From contig JALQBC010000018.1 of assembly GCA_023375675.1 (NCBI GenBank), forward strand, positions 620,001 through 684,000: DNA of 64,000 nt, written 5' to 3'. Position numbers and translations under genes: made by a program. The stretch comes from Cytospora piceicola (lineage: Eukaryota > Ascomycota > Sordariomycetes > Diaporthales > Cytosporaceae). The notes under the pieces are model-generated. The model was given only the letters and a program-made list of their open reading frames with translations, did no database searches and was not told where the DNA came from. Each line of letters begins with the position of its first letter. The first letter of the stretch is position 1. This document shows, piece by piece, positions 36,191-49,490 of the stretch.

Positions 36191-38806
36191 ATGTCAGCGG
36201 ACGCCGACCGGCTGAGTGAGGAGGAATGGAAGATCTTCCTGGAGAGCTGGAGGAACGCTCTCGCTGAAGGTGCTTCCATGAGACCAGATGCATTAAGATT
36301 CCAATGGAAGCGTCTGCTGCACCATTATGCACTTAGGTTTAACTCAGTGGTGGAGACAGCATCGGACTTTGAGAGGGGATCCTCAAATCCGCCTCAACCG
36401 TTCGCCCCATGGGCCATGAATAACGTCGACCATGTCCTCCTCGACGTACTGTTGAAAGCCGAGTTCTTGGATCATTATAACGAGATAACAGGGGCCGGGG
36501 GGTCCGCAACAAAGAAGAAGAAGAAGAAGAAGAAGAAGAAGAAAAGGGAAGTCAGCACATCAAAACTGCGGATAAAGATCGGTGATTGGCTCGGTCTGTC
36601 AACTTGGCAGATCTATCTGTATTTTGGCAAGGGCGTTGTAGCATCGCAACCCTGGGAAACCAATCTGATCTCTTTAAAAGTCCTGAGCAGACCTAGACTC
36701 GACGGATCCAATTCCCTGAAGCTCCGGAAGCAACATCTAGAAGAAGTTCTCTACCCACAAATTCTGAGAGTATCTGTCTTACTCCAGGGGCGGCCCATCT
36801 CCACCACTGCTATAGCTTGCGCCACTACGAGACCCATCAGCTTTTGTTTTTGTGTCAAGAGTTTCAGGGACATGAAAGAGCGGATATTTCCACTAGGTGA
36901 GTTGTGACCAAAGATAAAACACCACATATGATACGCCTGGGCTAACTGAAGTCGCTATTCCACAGTCACAAGTCGCTCTGACGAGGACTCCGAAGGCACT
37001 GGGTCAACCTACCAGCCCAGTGAGGGTCTGTCAGAAATTGAATTCGATGTTCAAGTGGTTCAACTGCATGAGGCCGAGCCAGGCGTTGAAGTCCGTCAGA
37101 CTCGACAAGCCACCAGATTACGACTAGCCAAGGCGTCATCGCAGACCGACCCACGAGGGGAGCAACGTGCTGTTGCACCTGAATCAAGTTGCGACTCCAA
37201 CGATGCAGGCGCGCAGCTCGCCGACGATAGTCCGCGAACAAAAAGACCTAAGAGAGGCATCCGTGCTGTTGCACCTGATCCAAGTTGCGACTCCAACGAT
37301 GCAGGCGCGCAGCTCGCCGACGATAGTCCGCGAACAAAAAGACCTAAGAGAGGCATCCGTGCTGTTGCACCTGATCCAAGTTGCGACTTGGACGATGCAG
37401 TTGCGCAGCCCTACGACGACGGTCCGCAAACGAAAAGACCGAAGAGGAATATCGTCGAGATACTGTATGTGGCGCCAACGACAAATGAGTGTGAATCATT
37501 TCTGCCAGACCGCTCCTTAACTGCTAGTCCGATACACGTTTTTCTCTGCTTCCTTGTGACGGCCCAACTGGACAAGTTCCTAGTCCTCCAACCACCTGCT
37601 GAGGCCGGATTTCCATGGAACTTCACAGATCAGCCACCCCCGGGCGCGATTTGGGTTGACGAGTTCCAGAAACGGGTACAAGGTCTTTCCGCGGAGCATA
37701 TAACAGATACCCCGAGCTTTACTCTCCTTTTCCCAATACCATGTCATGACTCTTGGGTTCTAGTTTCAGTGCTCTTTGAAGCGGCCAAAGGCTCCATAGA
37801 GATTTTCGACCCTCTTTATGATGGCGATGACAAAGACGTCCTCAACTTCGACCATACGACGTACAAGCCGTTGAAACTTGTTCGGAAGCTTCTGAGAAAG
37901 TTGTTGCCTTGTGCGGCGGGTGAAACCTGTACTCCTTGGATCTGGGAGGTATCGCGACGCAGGTGCCCAGGCACCAAGGAAGATTCTGATGTCTCCGTTT
38001 GTCTGGCCGCGATGCATCTTGTCAGTGGTACTTCAATGCCTGAGGACAGCGACCTACTGCTGGCTCGCCGTCTAGTCTTCAGACTTTTTACGTGCGCTGT
38101 GCCGCTGCTCACTCTATCATCACAGCCGGCTGCCGGTATTGCTGAGGTTTCCAGCGCGAGTGACATGGCCGCCACTGCCAAGGAACTCCACGATATCCAC
38201 GTTAAGACTTTCAGGGACAAAATCTTTGACGATTCCAACTATCATGAAACACCCACCCCAGCGGCCACCTCGTCGCAGTCAACGGGTAGTATGATCAACC
38301 TGTCAGAAAGCGACCGCCTGCCCAGCCTCGCGGATGTGGAACTTTTCAAGCGGCGACATGAGATGCAGAAAGCAGGCGAGGAGGTCAGCTACGAGGCCCG
38401 TAGACAGTCCTATCACCTCCGCGGCGTTGTGCTCCTGCTTCTGGATCAAGTCCGAGAAAGCCAGGCCCGACATATTTCCAGACTACGCCGTATCAAAAAC
38501 AAGAGCAATTTTCGCCGATATTGCCTCCGGTTACAGGCGATTAAAAGTGCTTTGGACGCATTCGAACGGGAGAGCAGTGAGGCAGGAGAACGTTCACCGG
38601 ATTGTACTGGTGATGGTGTACAGCAACAACAACAACAACAACAACAACAAGTACTAGACGCTGATGGGGCTGAAAAAAGCCCCGAGGAGAACAGTTTGTC
38701 GCTGAGGCTGAATGCATTGGAACTTCTTGAGCGTGCCTTAGAGTTGATGTTCACGGACTTAACCGTGTGGCCAAAGGAGGTCAATACAATTATCGCGGAG
38801 ATGTAG
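36191..38806 (+). CDS. Protein with degenerate Ulp1-like (C48) domain, probably catalytically dead
   Basis: Exons are 36191-36896 and 36966-38806, with a 69-bp intron (GTGAGT...GCTAAC...CACAG), giving 848 aa; both splice sites and the branch point are canonical and the frame is intact. The N-terminal exon is basic and includes a poly-Lys run (36511-36545). The second exon opens with an acidic segment, three 32-residue repeats ending TKRPKR (37166-37453), likely nuclear localisation signals, then a region resembling SUMO/Ulp1-type proteases: CHDSWVLVSVL (W499) for the HW motif, IEIFDPL (D517) for the catalytic Asp, and EDSDVSVCLAAMHLVSG where DCG should be. The catalytic His position is Ser498 and the Cys position is Ser576, so protease activity is unlikely. 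A polyGln run follows (38621-38650). Similar multicopy Ulp1-like families occur in fungi, often near repeats. The function is unknown; domestication from a mobile-element protease is a possibility, not shown. Confidence 0.7.
36511..36545 (+). repeat. (AAG)n run encoding poly-lysine
   Basis: A trinucleotide run inside exon 1 of the Ulp1-like gene that codes for about eleven lysines. Confidence 0.9.
37166..37453 (+). repeat. Three tandem 96-bp coding repeats
   Basis: Units at 37166-37261, 37262-37357 and 37358-37453. Units 1 and 2 are nearly identical; unit 3 has diverged. Each codes for 32 residues, from RAVAP to a basic TKRPKR motif. The near-identity of two units points to recent duplication. 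Confidence 0.95.
38621..38650 (+). repeat. (CAA)n run encoding poly-glutamine
   Basis: A trinucleotide run inside exon 2 of the Ulp1-like gene, coding for about ten glutamines. Confidence 0.9.
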
Positions 38807-41800
38807 CAGTCTCTCTTTCTTTGCAGCGCCTCTCTGGCACTGATAATTAGATAGGTTCGTGTAGCTCTTTCTCAGGCAGCCGGCTTGGTCTATCAGTATG
38901 CCCAATACATGCCATAACATGTATCGACTTGCCAGTATCTGCTTATTATCATTATTTTCTTTTTTTGTCATGTGAGATCAGGCAGCGACCGCAAACCCAA
39001 AATTTGCTTCAATGTCCTGCCAAGGAGCCCTGTTCACATCTTTCACCATTTTCTATCCAAGGTCCCATTATATCATAAGTAGTAGGCTTAGCAGGCTGGT
39101 AGGAGGGCGGGATGGCGAGTTGACTTGGTTATGTGGCAGTGGTAGCGAGATACTTGAGCTTATATGCATCGATCTGTCAGCCGCCCAGGGGAGCTTCCCG
39201 AGTTCCCTGGCACTGACTGAGTAGATATATATGAGACTTGAGCTGGGTAAGCGAGCTATGCGATGAGATTTCGTGGCCTCCCAGATGGCTCTTCATTTCT
39301 CAGAGGCGAGGCCAAGCTTATGATCCGATTCTCGGCTGCTCATCTATGAGGAAACCATCCAGTAAACTCGTAGTCGGCCGCACTTTCGAGGGTTTGATAA
39401 CAATGAAGAAAATTATGACTTTCTACGATCCTTCGGACTAGCCCGGACCCCGAGGTCGACGGTTACTGAGCCACAACACTACGACCCAGCGATCCATTGA
39501 TGCCTGCCCGTAGCACGAACATGATCTAAAGAGGCTTCCCCGGCGAATCTCTTCGCCAGTGACAGCTTCATGGCAGGTCACCAACCGCCGTGTCTCGTAC
39601 CGTGGTAATGCTCACACTTTATTTGACTAAGCTTGAGAATGGGAGATCAGGGGCTCAGCCACATAATAACTGAACAGCACCCAATATTGACGTAAGTGCA
39701 ACCATCAACATAACCTAGCGCCTTGTTGTCTTTGGGCACGCTTAGAGTATTTCTGATATCAAGTTGGACTTCAAAAACTAAGTATAATGTCGAAGGAACT
39801 GCGTTACCAATTTGTGACTGGCTGACAGTTTACGTAGGTTTTGTCTTCCAAGGGACTTTTACATTTCACATACCGACAGCTTTCAAGGTTGCAAATTCTT
39901 CTACAAGGGTGACATAAATCCCCACGACCCTATGCCATATCATAGATCTGCATCAGTATTACCAACTCCAGGCCGTCGGGGGACACTATTTGAGGGGCAG
40001 GCTCAGCCATCTGTTTAGTACATCCACACGTCTATCACACCGTTGAAGTTTAGCGATGTGCTACGAGCAAACTTGCCCTCATCGTGCTTAGAGAACATGC
40101 CGGATCTTCCCCGTTGCCCATCCTGAGATGTCCAGGGATCTAAATCATCATCTAAGACACCCTGGCGCCCTATCCGCTTGCCCCGTCCCTACTAGCCAAA
40201 GCCATCACCCCTTGAACCTGCCGCGACTCTGCCTCAAGAAGTCTGCCACAGCTGCAGATTCTCGGCTTTGTCTTGGCGACTCTGCCCGGTTCCTCGTCCT
40301 GGCACCTTGCATCGATTCACATATCAGATGTGACTTTAGCTCTCACTAATCATGCTCGTCGATAAGAGACGGATATGTAACGGACCTCGCCGTCCGCTGC
40401 CGCGCACTGAAGTGAGATCACGGTCGATAGATCTTTCGATTAACGGGCGGCAACGAACATTGGAAGCGATACTGAGCCGCCGCCCCTCCCCAAAAAGCAA
40501 ATTAGAGTTGAAAACCGGCGTTGTAACCCTCGAAAATCAGACCATTAGGAGCCACCTGTTACTTTTGGCTCCAGGGGCTTTGGCCTTTGTGGTTTGGCCT
40601 TGCTTCTTTGGAGTCCGTGATATGTCCCCATATGTCAAGCCCTGGTCGCTTATCTCCCGCCAGGTCTTGAGACCATCTATGGACGGACGGACCTCATGAG
40701 ATACAGAAAGAAGCAAGAGAACATCGGCACCTCAAGCACCGCAGCAAACCTGGAGTGATGGAGGGAAAGCGGTGTACAATCAATCATGTGCATGCACGGC
40801 GCTGCGGATGTCTCGGGCCATGGCAGTGCAGACAGGCCGGCACTCAAGAGTCTCTTCCAGTTGGGCGTCGACAGACGTGCCAATGACCTCGGCTTGCATC
40901 ATAAGTGGCACCTTTCCGATACTTCCAGAATGCCACGGAGGCATGCCAGAACTGGAAAGGGTCCAACCGACATGCCCAGGTCCGTCTACAGACGTATCAT
41001 GTGTGCTAACTTCAATGGAGCACCTGAGCTCGATGCGCATAGTGATATGCCGATTCGGGACATCTTGCATCTCCCTCCTTCATTGCCCTAAACACCAAAT
41101 GGTGACCTTCATATTGTTACTTCAAGGACAGTAACCAAATTTGTGTTGAGGGGAGGGGGGAAGGGGGATGACAAGGCCAAGAACTCTCAAGGAGGTTCCC
41201 AGGTGCTCCTGGACAAGATTTGTATCTAGTCACATAATCAGGGGCTATCCTGATGGTGTTATGATATAATGAAACAGTATATAATAGCCGACATAAACAT
41301 ATAAAACCACCTATTCCTAATATGCCCAGCGGTTGACCTGTACCTTTTCAGCCACCCACTCATTACCTAGTATGTAAGCATGCCGTCTTTCTTCCGAGTG
41401 TCTTTTCGCTGCAAGACTGAGACCCATGGCACTTCACATCATAGTCGAAGAGGTATGCATCTACTCTAGATGGAATATTGGATAGACCTCCGCTAAAAGC
41501 TTCCTGTCCCAACACTCATATGACCAGGATCCAGGACATATATGCATGGAATCGATATGACCACAGCAGTAGCAATTTCTGTACTCCGTACGGCAGCCTC
41601 CTTTCTTCCCTCAGGCCTCAAGAACGACGTCATCTGACCACCAACACAAGCTGACGCGAGAAGGAAAAGAAGAAAAGAGGCTTCTCGCTTCCCGAGTCGC
41701 TCGGAAACGTGCATGAACCATGGGACACTGCCGCCGGACTGCAGGACTCTGTGTGCACTTGGTTTTCCGACTCACGACGTACATTGGCGCGCTGTCGTGC

Positions 41801-41854
41801 ACGCCAGATCACGTCTTCAACGCCCGTTTGTGCAACCTGAAACCAGGGACACTG

Positions 41855-41894
41855 TTTGTATGTTTGTATGTTTGTATGTTTGTATGTTTGTATG
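41855..41894. repeat. (TTTGTATG)5 octamer repeat
   Basis: Five perfect head-to-tail copies of the eight-base unit. Confidence 0.97.
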
Positions 41895-42301
41895 CAGATT
41901 ACAGTCAAGTACCGGAGGCAATGCACGCACAGGGCGCTTCTCGGTCACCGACAAACAACGGGCCGACTGGCAGTGAACAGGTGAACTGTGATCGTTGCGG
42001 GCGTCGGTGAGGAACGTCAAGACCTCTTGACGACGTACTAGGCAAGAGGCAAGAGGCTAAAAGGGGTGGGGGACTAGCAAGTGTGTGTGTGCGTGCGTCT
42101 ATGGATGATGCATGCTTGAGTGAGCGTACATGGAAATAAAAGATTTACGAACTGCCTGGCTTCCCGCTGGGTTCGCAGAGCGCCATGCAGGCGCCACGCA
42201 GCACATTGCTGCGGAAGAGGTGGCGATACGGGAATGATTGGGTGCAGACTGGTCTGCATGCAGCGTGGTGTGGTGTGTGGTACTAACTGTGTTACTATGT
42301 A

Positions 42302-42330
42302 TGTGATGTGTGATGTGTGATGTGTGATAT
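42302..42330. repeat. (TGTGATG)n tandem repeat
   Basis: About four copies of a seven-base unit. Confidence 0.9.
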
Positions 42331-45300
42331 GTTGTGGTTTTGACCTTACAAAAAGGCGGTCTGGCTGGAGAGCTACATACATACACATGATACATGAGAC
42401 CGACATATCGGGCCAGTCAGGATTTGTTGCTGGAGAGAAAAGAGCACACCTCGAGACGGATGGAGAAGGATATCTGCGGCGAGATCTTGGTATGTTGGCC
42501 CGGTCTGCTAGCTGCAGGCTGCGTGGGATATACTACCTAGATGGGTTGGTATCTACTTCCCTAAGGGAATAATATTCCCGCTTCCTTTGGGCGAAAACAT
42601 GAGGTCAGGCAGGGCTAAGTAACGTAGGGTATGGATGTATGTAACGCGTACCTAGGTATGCATTTCACTAGCCGGTGAAGAACTCATAGTTACCAACCAC
42701 TTATTGCACACGATGAGGCTGGTGTAGGAGCGGCACTCCGTACGATCCGTACACGTACAAAAGATGGCTAACAACCACGCCTTGGTGGCCCCGGGCCCGT
42801 TCATGCACAACCCTCTATCTCCAGGCTCCCCAGGCTCCCCGGGTCCCCTCTCTTCGCTTTGGCCAACCCCGGGCATGCCACCCCGTTGCAGATAAGCTCC
42901 GGCAGTTTGTCAAACACACAGTACCTAGGTAAGTATACCCAGTACCATGACCCTCTTCAAGGGCCCCAGCCTGCTTCCACGCTCACATGAGACACGATAT
43001 TCCCTCAAGAAAGCCCCTGTCCCGTACCCGTTAATATGGCAGATTTCAAAATGCCATCTCCGCGGGGATATCAAACCGATACCTGAAGTCTTTGCCCTGG
43101 TCATTGCGCTTTCAAGGATTTTGCATGCTTTTGCATACTTGCCTTCCCTTCCCGGCCCACCCTCCCGCAGTCATGTGCGTTATGTCCTTCCCGTTGCCGC
43201 AATAGTGAGGGTATTCCCATGACTCCCAATCGAGAATGAACTTATACCGAGGAGAATTGCGCGTGTGAGAGATAACAAACATTGGGCAGGAAGGCAGGTA
43301 GCACAGCCCAATATGTGCTCCACCTCGTGAGACCTTCGAGGCTACGTGCGCAAGGTATAGCTCGGATGAACGAGCACCTCCCTTGGATGCTAATACGAGG
43401 CTCTCGAGCGACAAGAGATTTGGACTACAACACCACCCCGGCCTCTTTTACTCGACGCAATTAAACCGGTGATATCATGTTCTTTGTGTGCGCCAGCAAA
43501 CTTCAATCTCGAGTCCACGGCAAGTTCCACATCACCAACGCACGGGAAGGGCGACGAAGCCAGAGTGTGAGCCTGATTCCTCTTCCGGCCGGGGGTTTGA
43601 AGCTGGCTGCATGTGAAATTGTGAGACTGTGAGATTGTGCCCAATGCTACATATACCCATGTACCATATTATTGGTAAACATGTGCTGTGGTGGTGTATT
43701 GTGTTGTATTGTAATCCACCCCGCAAGGGCCCAAAACTCCCAGACAGCCCCAGTCAACCAAAGACACTCACCCAATCGACTTACATCTCAAGTGCTCCAT
43801 CCCTCCACTTCCTTGACCTTGCTTGACCTTGTTGTCGGTCACGGCGGGTTTTTGTTTTATTTTAGCAACTCGGCTCTGGCAGGTGAGAAAATATTCAAGG
43901 GCAGAACTCCTCTTTTGGGCTGGGGGGCGTACGTAGCCAGCGCTACGCCATATCCAGGCCCCCCCCTCCCCTGGCAGTTCTGAGACAGTCCCCTGTGCAA
44001 ATCATTGCGGGTGGGTCCTCCGCTCCCCCGGCGTCCGCGTTGACAGGTCGTGCTGCTGCCAGGCTGACAACGGTGGTCGGGATCCTACGTTGGACGGGGT
44101 CGGACTGGCAGACTGGTAGACCGGGGGCTTGTTCGGGTGTCCTATGCCAATCTCTCGATGGGGGCCATCAATCGGGGTCTGCGGGTTGGAAATTGAGCTT
44201 TATCCAGTTCGGGAAGGTTTGTTCAATTTGTCATGGGCCATCCACTCCCAGAGCACCGGTAGGAATGTGAGGCAGGCAAGGTAGAAGTACAATCAAATCT
44301 ACTTAGATTGTATGTATGTAACAACCAAAACATGGGCCGAGAGAGATACACGTCCAAACGCCGGGATGACCTGATGGACAAAGAGCCAACCGCCGTGAAA
44401 CTCCCGATTGATTGCCAGCTCGCGATGGTGGAGGAGGAGCACACGTCTCCCGATCGTGACATGGTCCCGGCGACGACGACGAGTGCCCGGTCCACAACCC
44501 GCGTCGCTTCTGCCGATTACTGTGGGTAACCATCACATCTGGGAAAAGGCAAGAAGAGAGCGCGCCAAAAGCGAGAGGAAGGGCAAAAAGGAAAACACAA
44601 AACAAGACAGACGCCGACCTCGCACTGCCAGGCAGGGCAGGGGGGCTCCATCTCACGGATCTGGGAAAACCCAATCTTGAAGCGCAGATTACCTTCATTG
44701 TGATATTCGCTCGTGCGTCGAAGGACGTCCCACTCGGGACCCTTGCTGCGAGGGACGAAGGCTTGCTTGGTCGGAAGGGCTGCAAGTCAGACTTGTCAGA
44801 AGATTCTCAGGATCGGGGGGCGGGGGGAGGGGAGACAATGCGTGACAGGTTGGTGGATGGCGAATGGTATTTTGCTGTCAGAACCGTGATCGTCAGTCCC
44901 GTCATCCCAAGGCTCTGGGTCAAGTACAGTAAGCTTACATCTGTATGTAGTAGTATATGTGTATGTAGAGGGAGCGGTACACAGAAGATCATCTCTCGAT
45001 GCCGGCTGCTCCAGGCACATTCATCAACATGGCAGAGAGAAGAGTGAGTGTCCAACAGAAACGGGGTTCCCTTTGTCCGCCACGTGCTGATGTCTGATGG
45101 GAATCCCCAATTATCCCTGGTGGTTTGTTTCATCAGCAGGTTCGAGTGGGTAACGAAGCCTATGTAAAAGGCTCATCTCATCACCTTTGATGTTCACTTG
45201 TTCGCTTGATGATGGTTGACTACCACCCGAAGCGGCTTGTTCCGCGTCTCGAGACCCTAGGGACTCGATGTATCACTTCTTGCCTGTTACGGACCCGTAT

Positions 45301-45957
45301 CGCAGTTCCGAGTTCGTCCCAGGCTCGGGTCGAGTCACCGTGCTGTTGTTGGTCAAGACCTGGGCATGGCATGAACATGCGAGGACAATCGTGCCATGGC
45401 CGCGTGACAATGGAGTTGAGGTTCGGCCACATTCGTCTCCCCCCGTATCAGCATCGGAAATGGTGTAATCTTGTCATGAGATGACCGAAAAGTGCCTCAC
45501 TGCATTATGGTGGGTGACATCCGTGGGCAGTGCCTGGGCAGTGTGACAGTTGTGGTCGGCGACCTCGTCATCCTTTCTTCAACGTCGTGTGGTGGTCTGG
45601 AAATTACTTCCCCGGCTTTCTCTAATTGCCCTTCAGAGATGGCCCCAGAAAAGCGTGTTTCAAGTCGCTCCTTCGGGACAGGATCGTTGATCTGGGATGA
45701 TCAATTTGGGATTAGCAGCCAAGCCTCTTGGACGGAATTGGAACTTGCCAATCTCTGGGGCAATCTTTTGGTAATCCCTGGTCTTCATGGTCTTCGAAGT
45801 TCTTGAAAAGTCCTGGCCATCCTGGCCCCTGGTTCCTTTGCGAGCCGCACTGCAACCGTGCTCATCTCCCGGTGGATGTCAATTTGATCTTCACAGTGAT
45901 GGACGTCGACCACGTTGTTGCTGGTGCGTATCCGTACGTACTGGCTGGTACGTAGTG

Positions 45958-45969
45958 TACGGATCCGTA
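45958..45969. repeat. TACGGATCCGTA palindrome
   Basis: A perfect 12-bp palindrome; one of several exact or near copies in this region. Confidence 0.9.
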
Positions 45970-46950
45970 GGCAGAGCGGGGCCTCGTTCGCTTGCCCGTT
46001 GAGCATCGAACCGACCTGCTGGCCAGGACCCATTTTATTGCCACGAAATTGGAATGGGGAAGTCCGGTTGAGGTTTGCTCATCGCCATCGCTGCCATCGT
46101 AGCGGGACCCCCTTTTTCGTCCTCCTCCCCAGGTCCCCAGTTCCCCCTCCAGATGTTCTCTTCCCTTTTGGGAAACCCATGCGTGACGTCTGTACTGATA
46201 TGCAGATGGGGGAAACCCCCCTCCATGTCTTACCGTCGTGGTGGTCGGCGAGGCCTTGTTGAGATCCGAGCTGGCTCCAGCTGAGCTTGAGTCAAATCGT
46301 GAAGACGTCCCGCAATGAATATTGTGTAGGTGATAACAAGGCCCACGATGTCCAAGAACGCGGGTCTGAACCAAAACCTTGTTTTCTTTTCTTTTTCTCA
46401 CTTGAGCGGCGCCACATCTCACTCGGTAAACGGTACGGGACCGGGGAGGGCTGTTCCGTGACACTACAGGCATGGTATGTATGTACGGATTACGCAAGTG
46501 AAGTATTTTCCACAGCACATGTCAACTGATGCGTGTGATGAGGCGATGCTGCTGCGATGAAGGGGCTAGGAGCTACCGTATCTGCGTATGCACAGATTAC
46601 ATAGTAGTATGCACTGCAGCAGTTTCGGTCGACTTACTTTTTTAGCATGACAGCCTGCCATCGTCCACCATCGTCCACCACCGTCCACGATGAATAAGTC
46701 GGTCACTCTGCATGTGATGCACGACCGAAAAGGCTCCGCCACCATGCCTATTTCTGCCCGCTGGCAGATTGGCTCGTCCAGAAGCAGCGAGCGTAGGTAC
46801 ATGGGAATTGGTTTCTGGGGTCACCCGTTGCTCGAAGTGGAACTGAGTAGCGGTGGGCAGAGATGAACCCATCGTCACCCATGCACATACCACACTGGCT
46901 GTCAGCACTGACTCCTCCTCCTCCTCCTCCAGTCTCCAGAAGCCTTGGCG

Positions 46951-46964
46951 CCCCCCCCCCCCCC
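46951..46964. repeat. C14 homopolymer
   Basis: A run of 14 C next to CTC/CCT triplet repeats. Its length is prone to sequencing or assembly error. Confidence 0.9.
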
Positions 46965-48265
46965 TGGGAAGGTGGAAGGTGTAAGGTGGGAAGGAGGAGG
47001 AGGAGGAGGGTTGTTGGCAAGAAGGGCCCCTGTTCCTCGACTCATCTCCCAATGATCCATTGCCATTTCATAAGAGGGTAAAGTCTGAGGTGGGTTTGGG
47101 GCCGTCATGTGGTGGCCTCGCTTTGCCCAGGTGGCAGGCTCTCCGGGAAACCGCGAGGCAGCCCAATGTGGAGAGCGACGAGACTTCATCCTCATCCACA
47201 TACAGATGTGCACCCTGACGTCGACTGGTAACACCTGGAATGGGAATCATGTGTGTGGTATCCGCCTGGCCGGATTGACTGTCACCAACAACAGCAACCA
47301 GGTGGTTCCTGGGACGGCGGCCCCTAATAAAGTTTCCTGCACACCGGTACTACGTAAGACACGCGGGGATGGAGCCTTCCGGGGAGCCTACCTAAGTAAT
47401 TGTCATAGTACTGTGTGGCCTGTGTCAATGTGAATAGCTTCCTTCCATTGTGCAGGAGGGCAGGTCCCCAGATGCCCAAACCAGGTGCCGGTTATCATTG
47501 GCCCGGTGCCCGACTTGGCTCGAGGGTCACAGTATTCCCGGGTGAATGTTGTGCGTGCGCCTGTTGTGAGAAGCAGCTTGCTCTGAAGCACTGTGAGCGC
47601 TGTGAGCGCTGATTCGTTCTGTACGGATTCGTACACTACCTACCTTACCTGCTCCATAATACCAGTACATACATATCCCGTAGTGGAAAGGGAGGGGCCC
47701 GGGTGGGGAAGAGGGAGGAATGGCAGAATGGGAGGCTGCAGTTAGTATTGGTCAGGGTCTAGTGTCAAGAAAAATTCAATGTCGACCAAATAGCAAGGCT
47801 CCGACGAGTCTTGTGTACCTGAACGTGCGTGGGAACCTATACGGAGATACTACCGGCACAACCTAGTACATACTAGTGTGGATATGTATGTATGTATGCA
47901 TGTTCACCACATACGCATCCGTACATACATGCAAGTCGTCGTCGGCGACCAGGGTCGAAACCCCATCACCGTGACGAGGTGACATGGCACAGCTGTACGC
48001 CGCCGGGTGCCGGAAACCGGGAGACTGATGGATATATACACATATATATCTGAGGATCCGTAGTGGACATCAGACACTATATCCATTGGTAGTATGTGGC
48101 AGTGACAGTGGCATTCACTGGTACATACAACTGGTGGTTGTGGTGCGGTAAGTGTGCGCCTGTGGAAGTGTGGGAGCTGCCAACAACAAATGAGGCTGAA
48201 AGAGTGACGTATTTGGTCGCCATTCGCGGAAGATGCCAGTGAAACCCACATAGTCAACATCCACA

Positions 48266-48277
48266 TACGGATCCGTA
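48266..48277. repeat. TACGGATCCGTA palindrome
   Basis: An exact copy of the palindrome at 45958. Confidence 0.9.
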
Positions 48278-48956
48278 CTCCATCGTGTACGGGGCACACA
48301 GTAGTAATACCCACTCGCTGGCTCGCTGGGGCCGAACTGTGGATGTGTGTGCTGGGTTGCAGGTTGCTGACAGGTCTCTACACTCCCCACTCCACACGCG
48401 GAATTGATACCATGCTGTGCCCGTTCTGTCATTCTGCCATCTTGGGTCCATCTGGTATGTATGTAAGTACTATACACAGGCATCTTGTAGATACAGACCA
48501 TAGCTAATGCCGGCAGGTCGCATGGCATGATAGGGCAGATGTGCTTTACGCAACCCGGGTAGTCAGCAGCACATATGTGTGCATGTACGTATGATTGCAG
48601 CAAGTGGTGCGTCGTACCCATCCGCGGGGGCGTTGACATCTGGAATACACGGTACAACCACATACGTCAGAGGGGTTGGAAAGCAGACAGCACCTGGGCA
48701 ACGATTGGGGCCAAAGGGGGAGGGACGGGGGCATATGAAAGGTTAAGGCTATCGCCGTGCTAGCTTACAGGTTTAGGTTCAGGGTTCTGGAGGATGTTGA
48801 CGACGAAATCTTATGTTCCAAGGTTAGCGCAACAACGACGACAACCGACGATGGGTGGGTGGTCAACTCTGATGATGGACTGACTGGACGTGGATGATGG
48901 ATAGATGAGTGGTAGAATGGTGGTCAAGGCCCATCAAGACTCGAGTCAAGTCAAGG

Positions 48957-48968
48957 TACGGATCCGTA
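48957..48968. repeat. TACGGATCCGTA palindrome
   Basis: An exact copy of the palindrome at 45958 and 48266. Confidence 0.9.
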
Positions 48969-49435
48969 GAGAGTGGAGGTCGCCAATCACCGTTGGACTT
49001 AGCGTTGTACCGTTGACTGAAATACTGTACACATTCAGCCAGATATCTGGAGGTATGTATACCCACAGCAGCACGGCGGACGCGATCTACGTAATGATAA
49101 TGGTCCGTGCCTCTATATTGTAGAATGCAGTTATATGGATCCGTACGTACTGGCCCCCATCCAGATGTCTATGGCATCTTCTTCTACGTACCATCTAACG
49201 TTCAGACCCAAGTCTTCCAAGCTTGGGGAAGCTTAGGAGAACTCGGTACTTGGACATAGCAATTATTAAGCCGGCGGATCTCATCCATCCGTCAAGTATA
49301 GCATGTACTAACCTCGATGTCTGCTAATTACCTGCTCAGGAATGGTGACAGCCATTACATTGCACATGCGTACAGAGGTTCCAACCGGATGGTACACATC
49401 TTCTGGGATATGGTACTTATGTACACTGCTGTCTA

Positions 49436-49490
49436 CATACTTACCTAGGTACATATCTAGGTTACCTAGGTACATATCTAGGTACATAAC
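49436..49490. repeat. Cluster of TACCTAGGTA motifs
   Basis: TTACCTAGGTACATATCTAG occurs twice in near-perfect tandem, followed by a third partial copy. Confidence 0.9.

Noticed and set aside
36575..36640. Homeodomain-like helix (LGLSTWQIYLYFG) in the Ulp1-like protein
   Set aside because: It lacks the WFxNRR core and the preceding helices are not recognisable; too weak to call.
44303..44785. 160-codon minus-strand frame with a hydrophobic stretch
   Set aside because: A single hydrophobic segment in an otherwise Pro/Ser/Arg-rich translation is not enough; no family resemblance.
45862..46518. 218-codon minus-strand open frame
   Set aside because: No domain, unnatural Arg/Ser-rich composition, runs through palindromic repeats.
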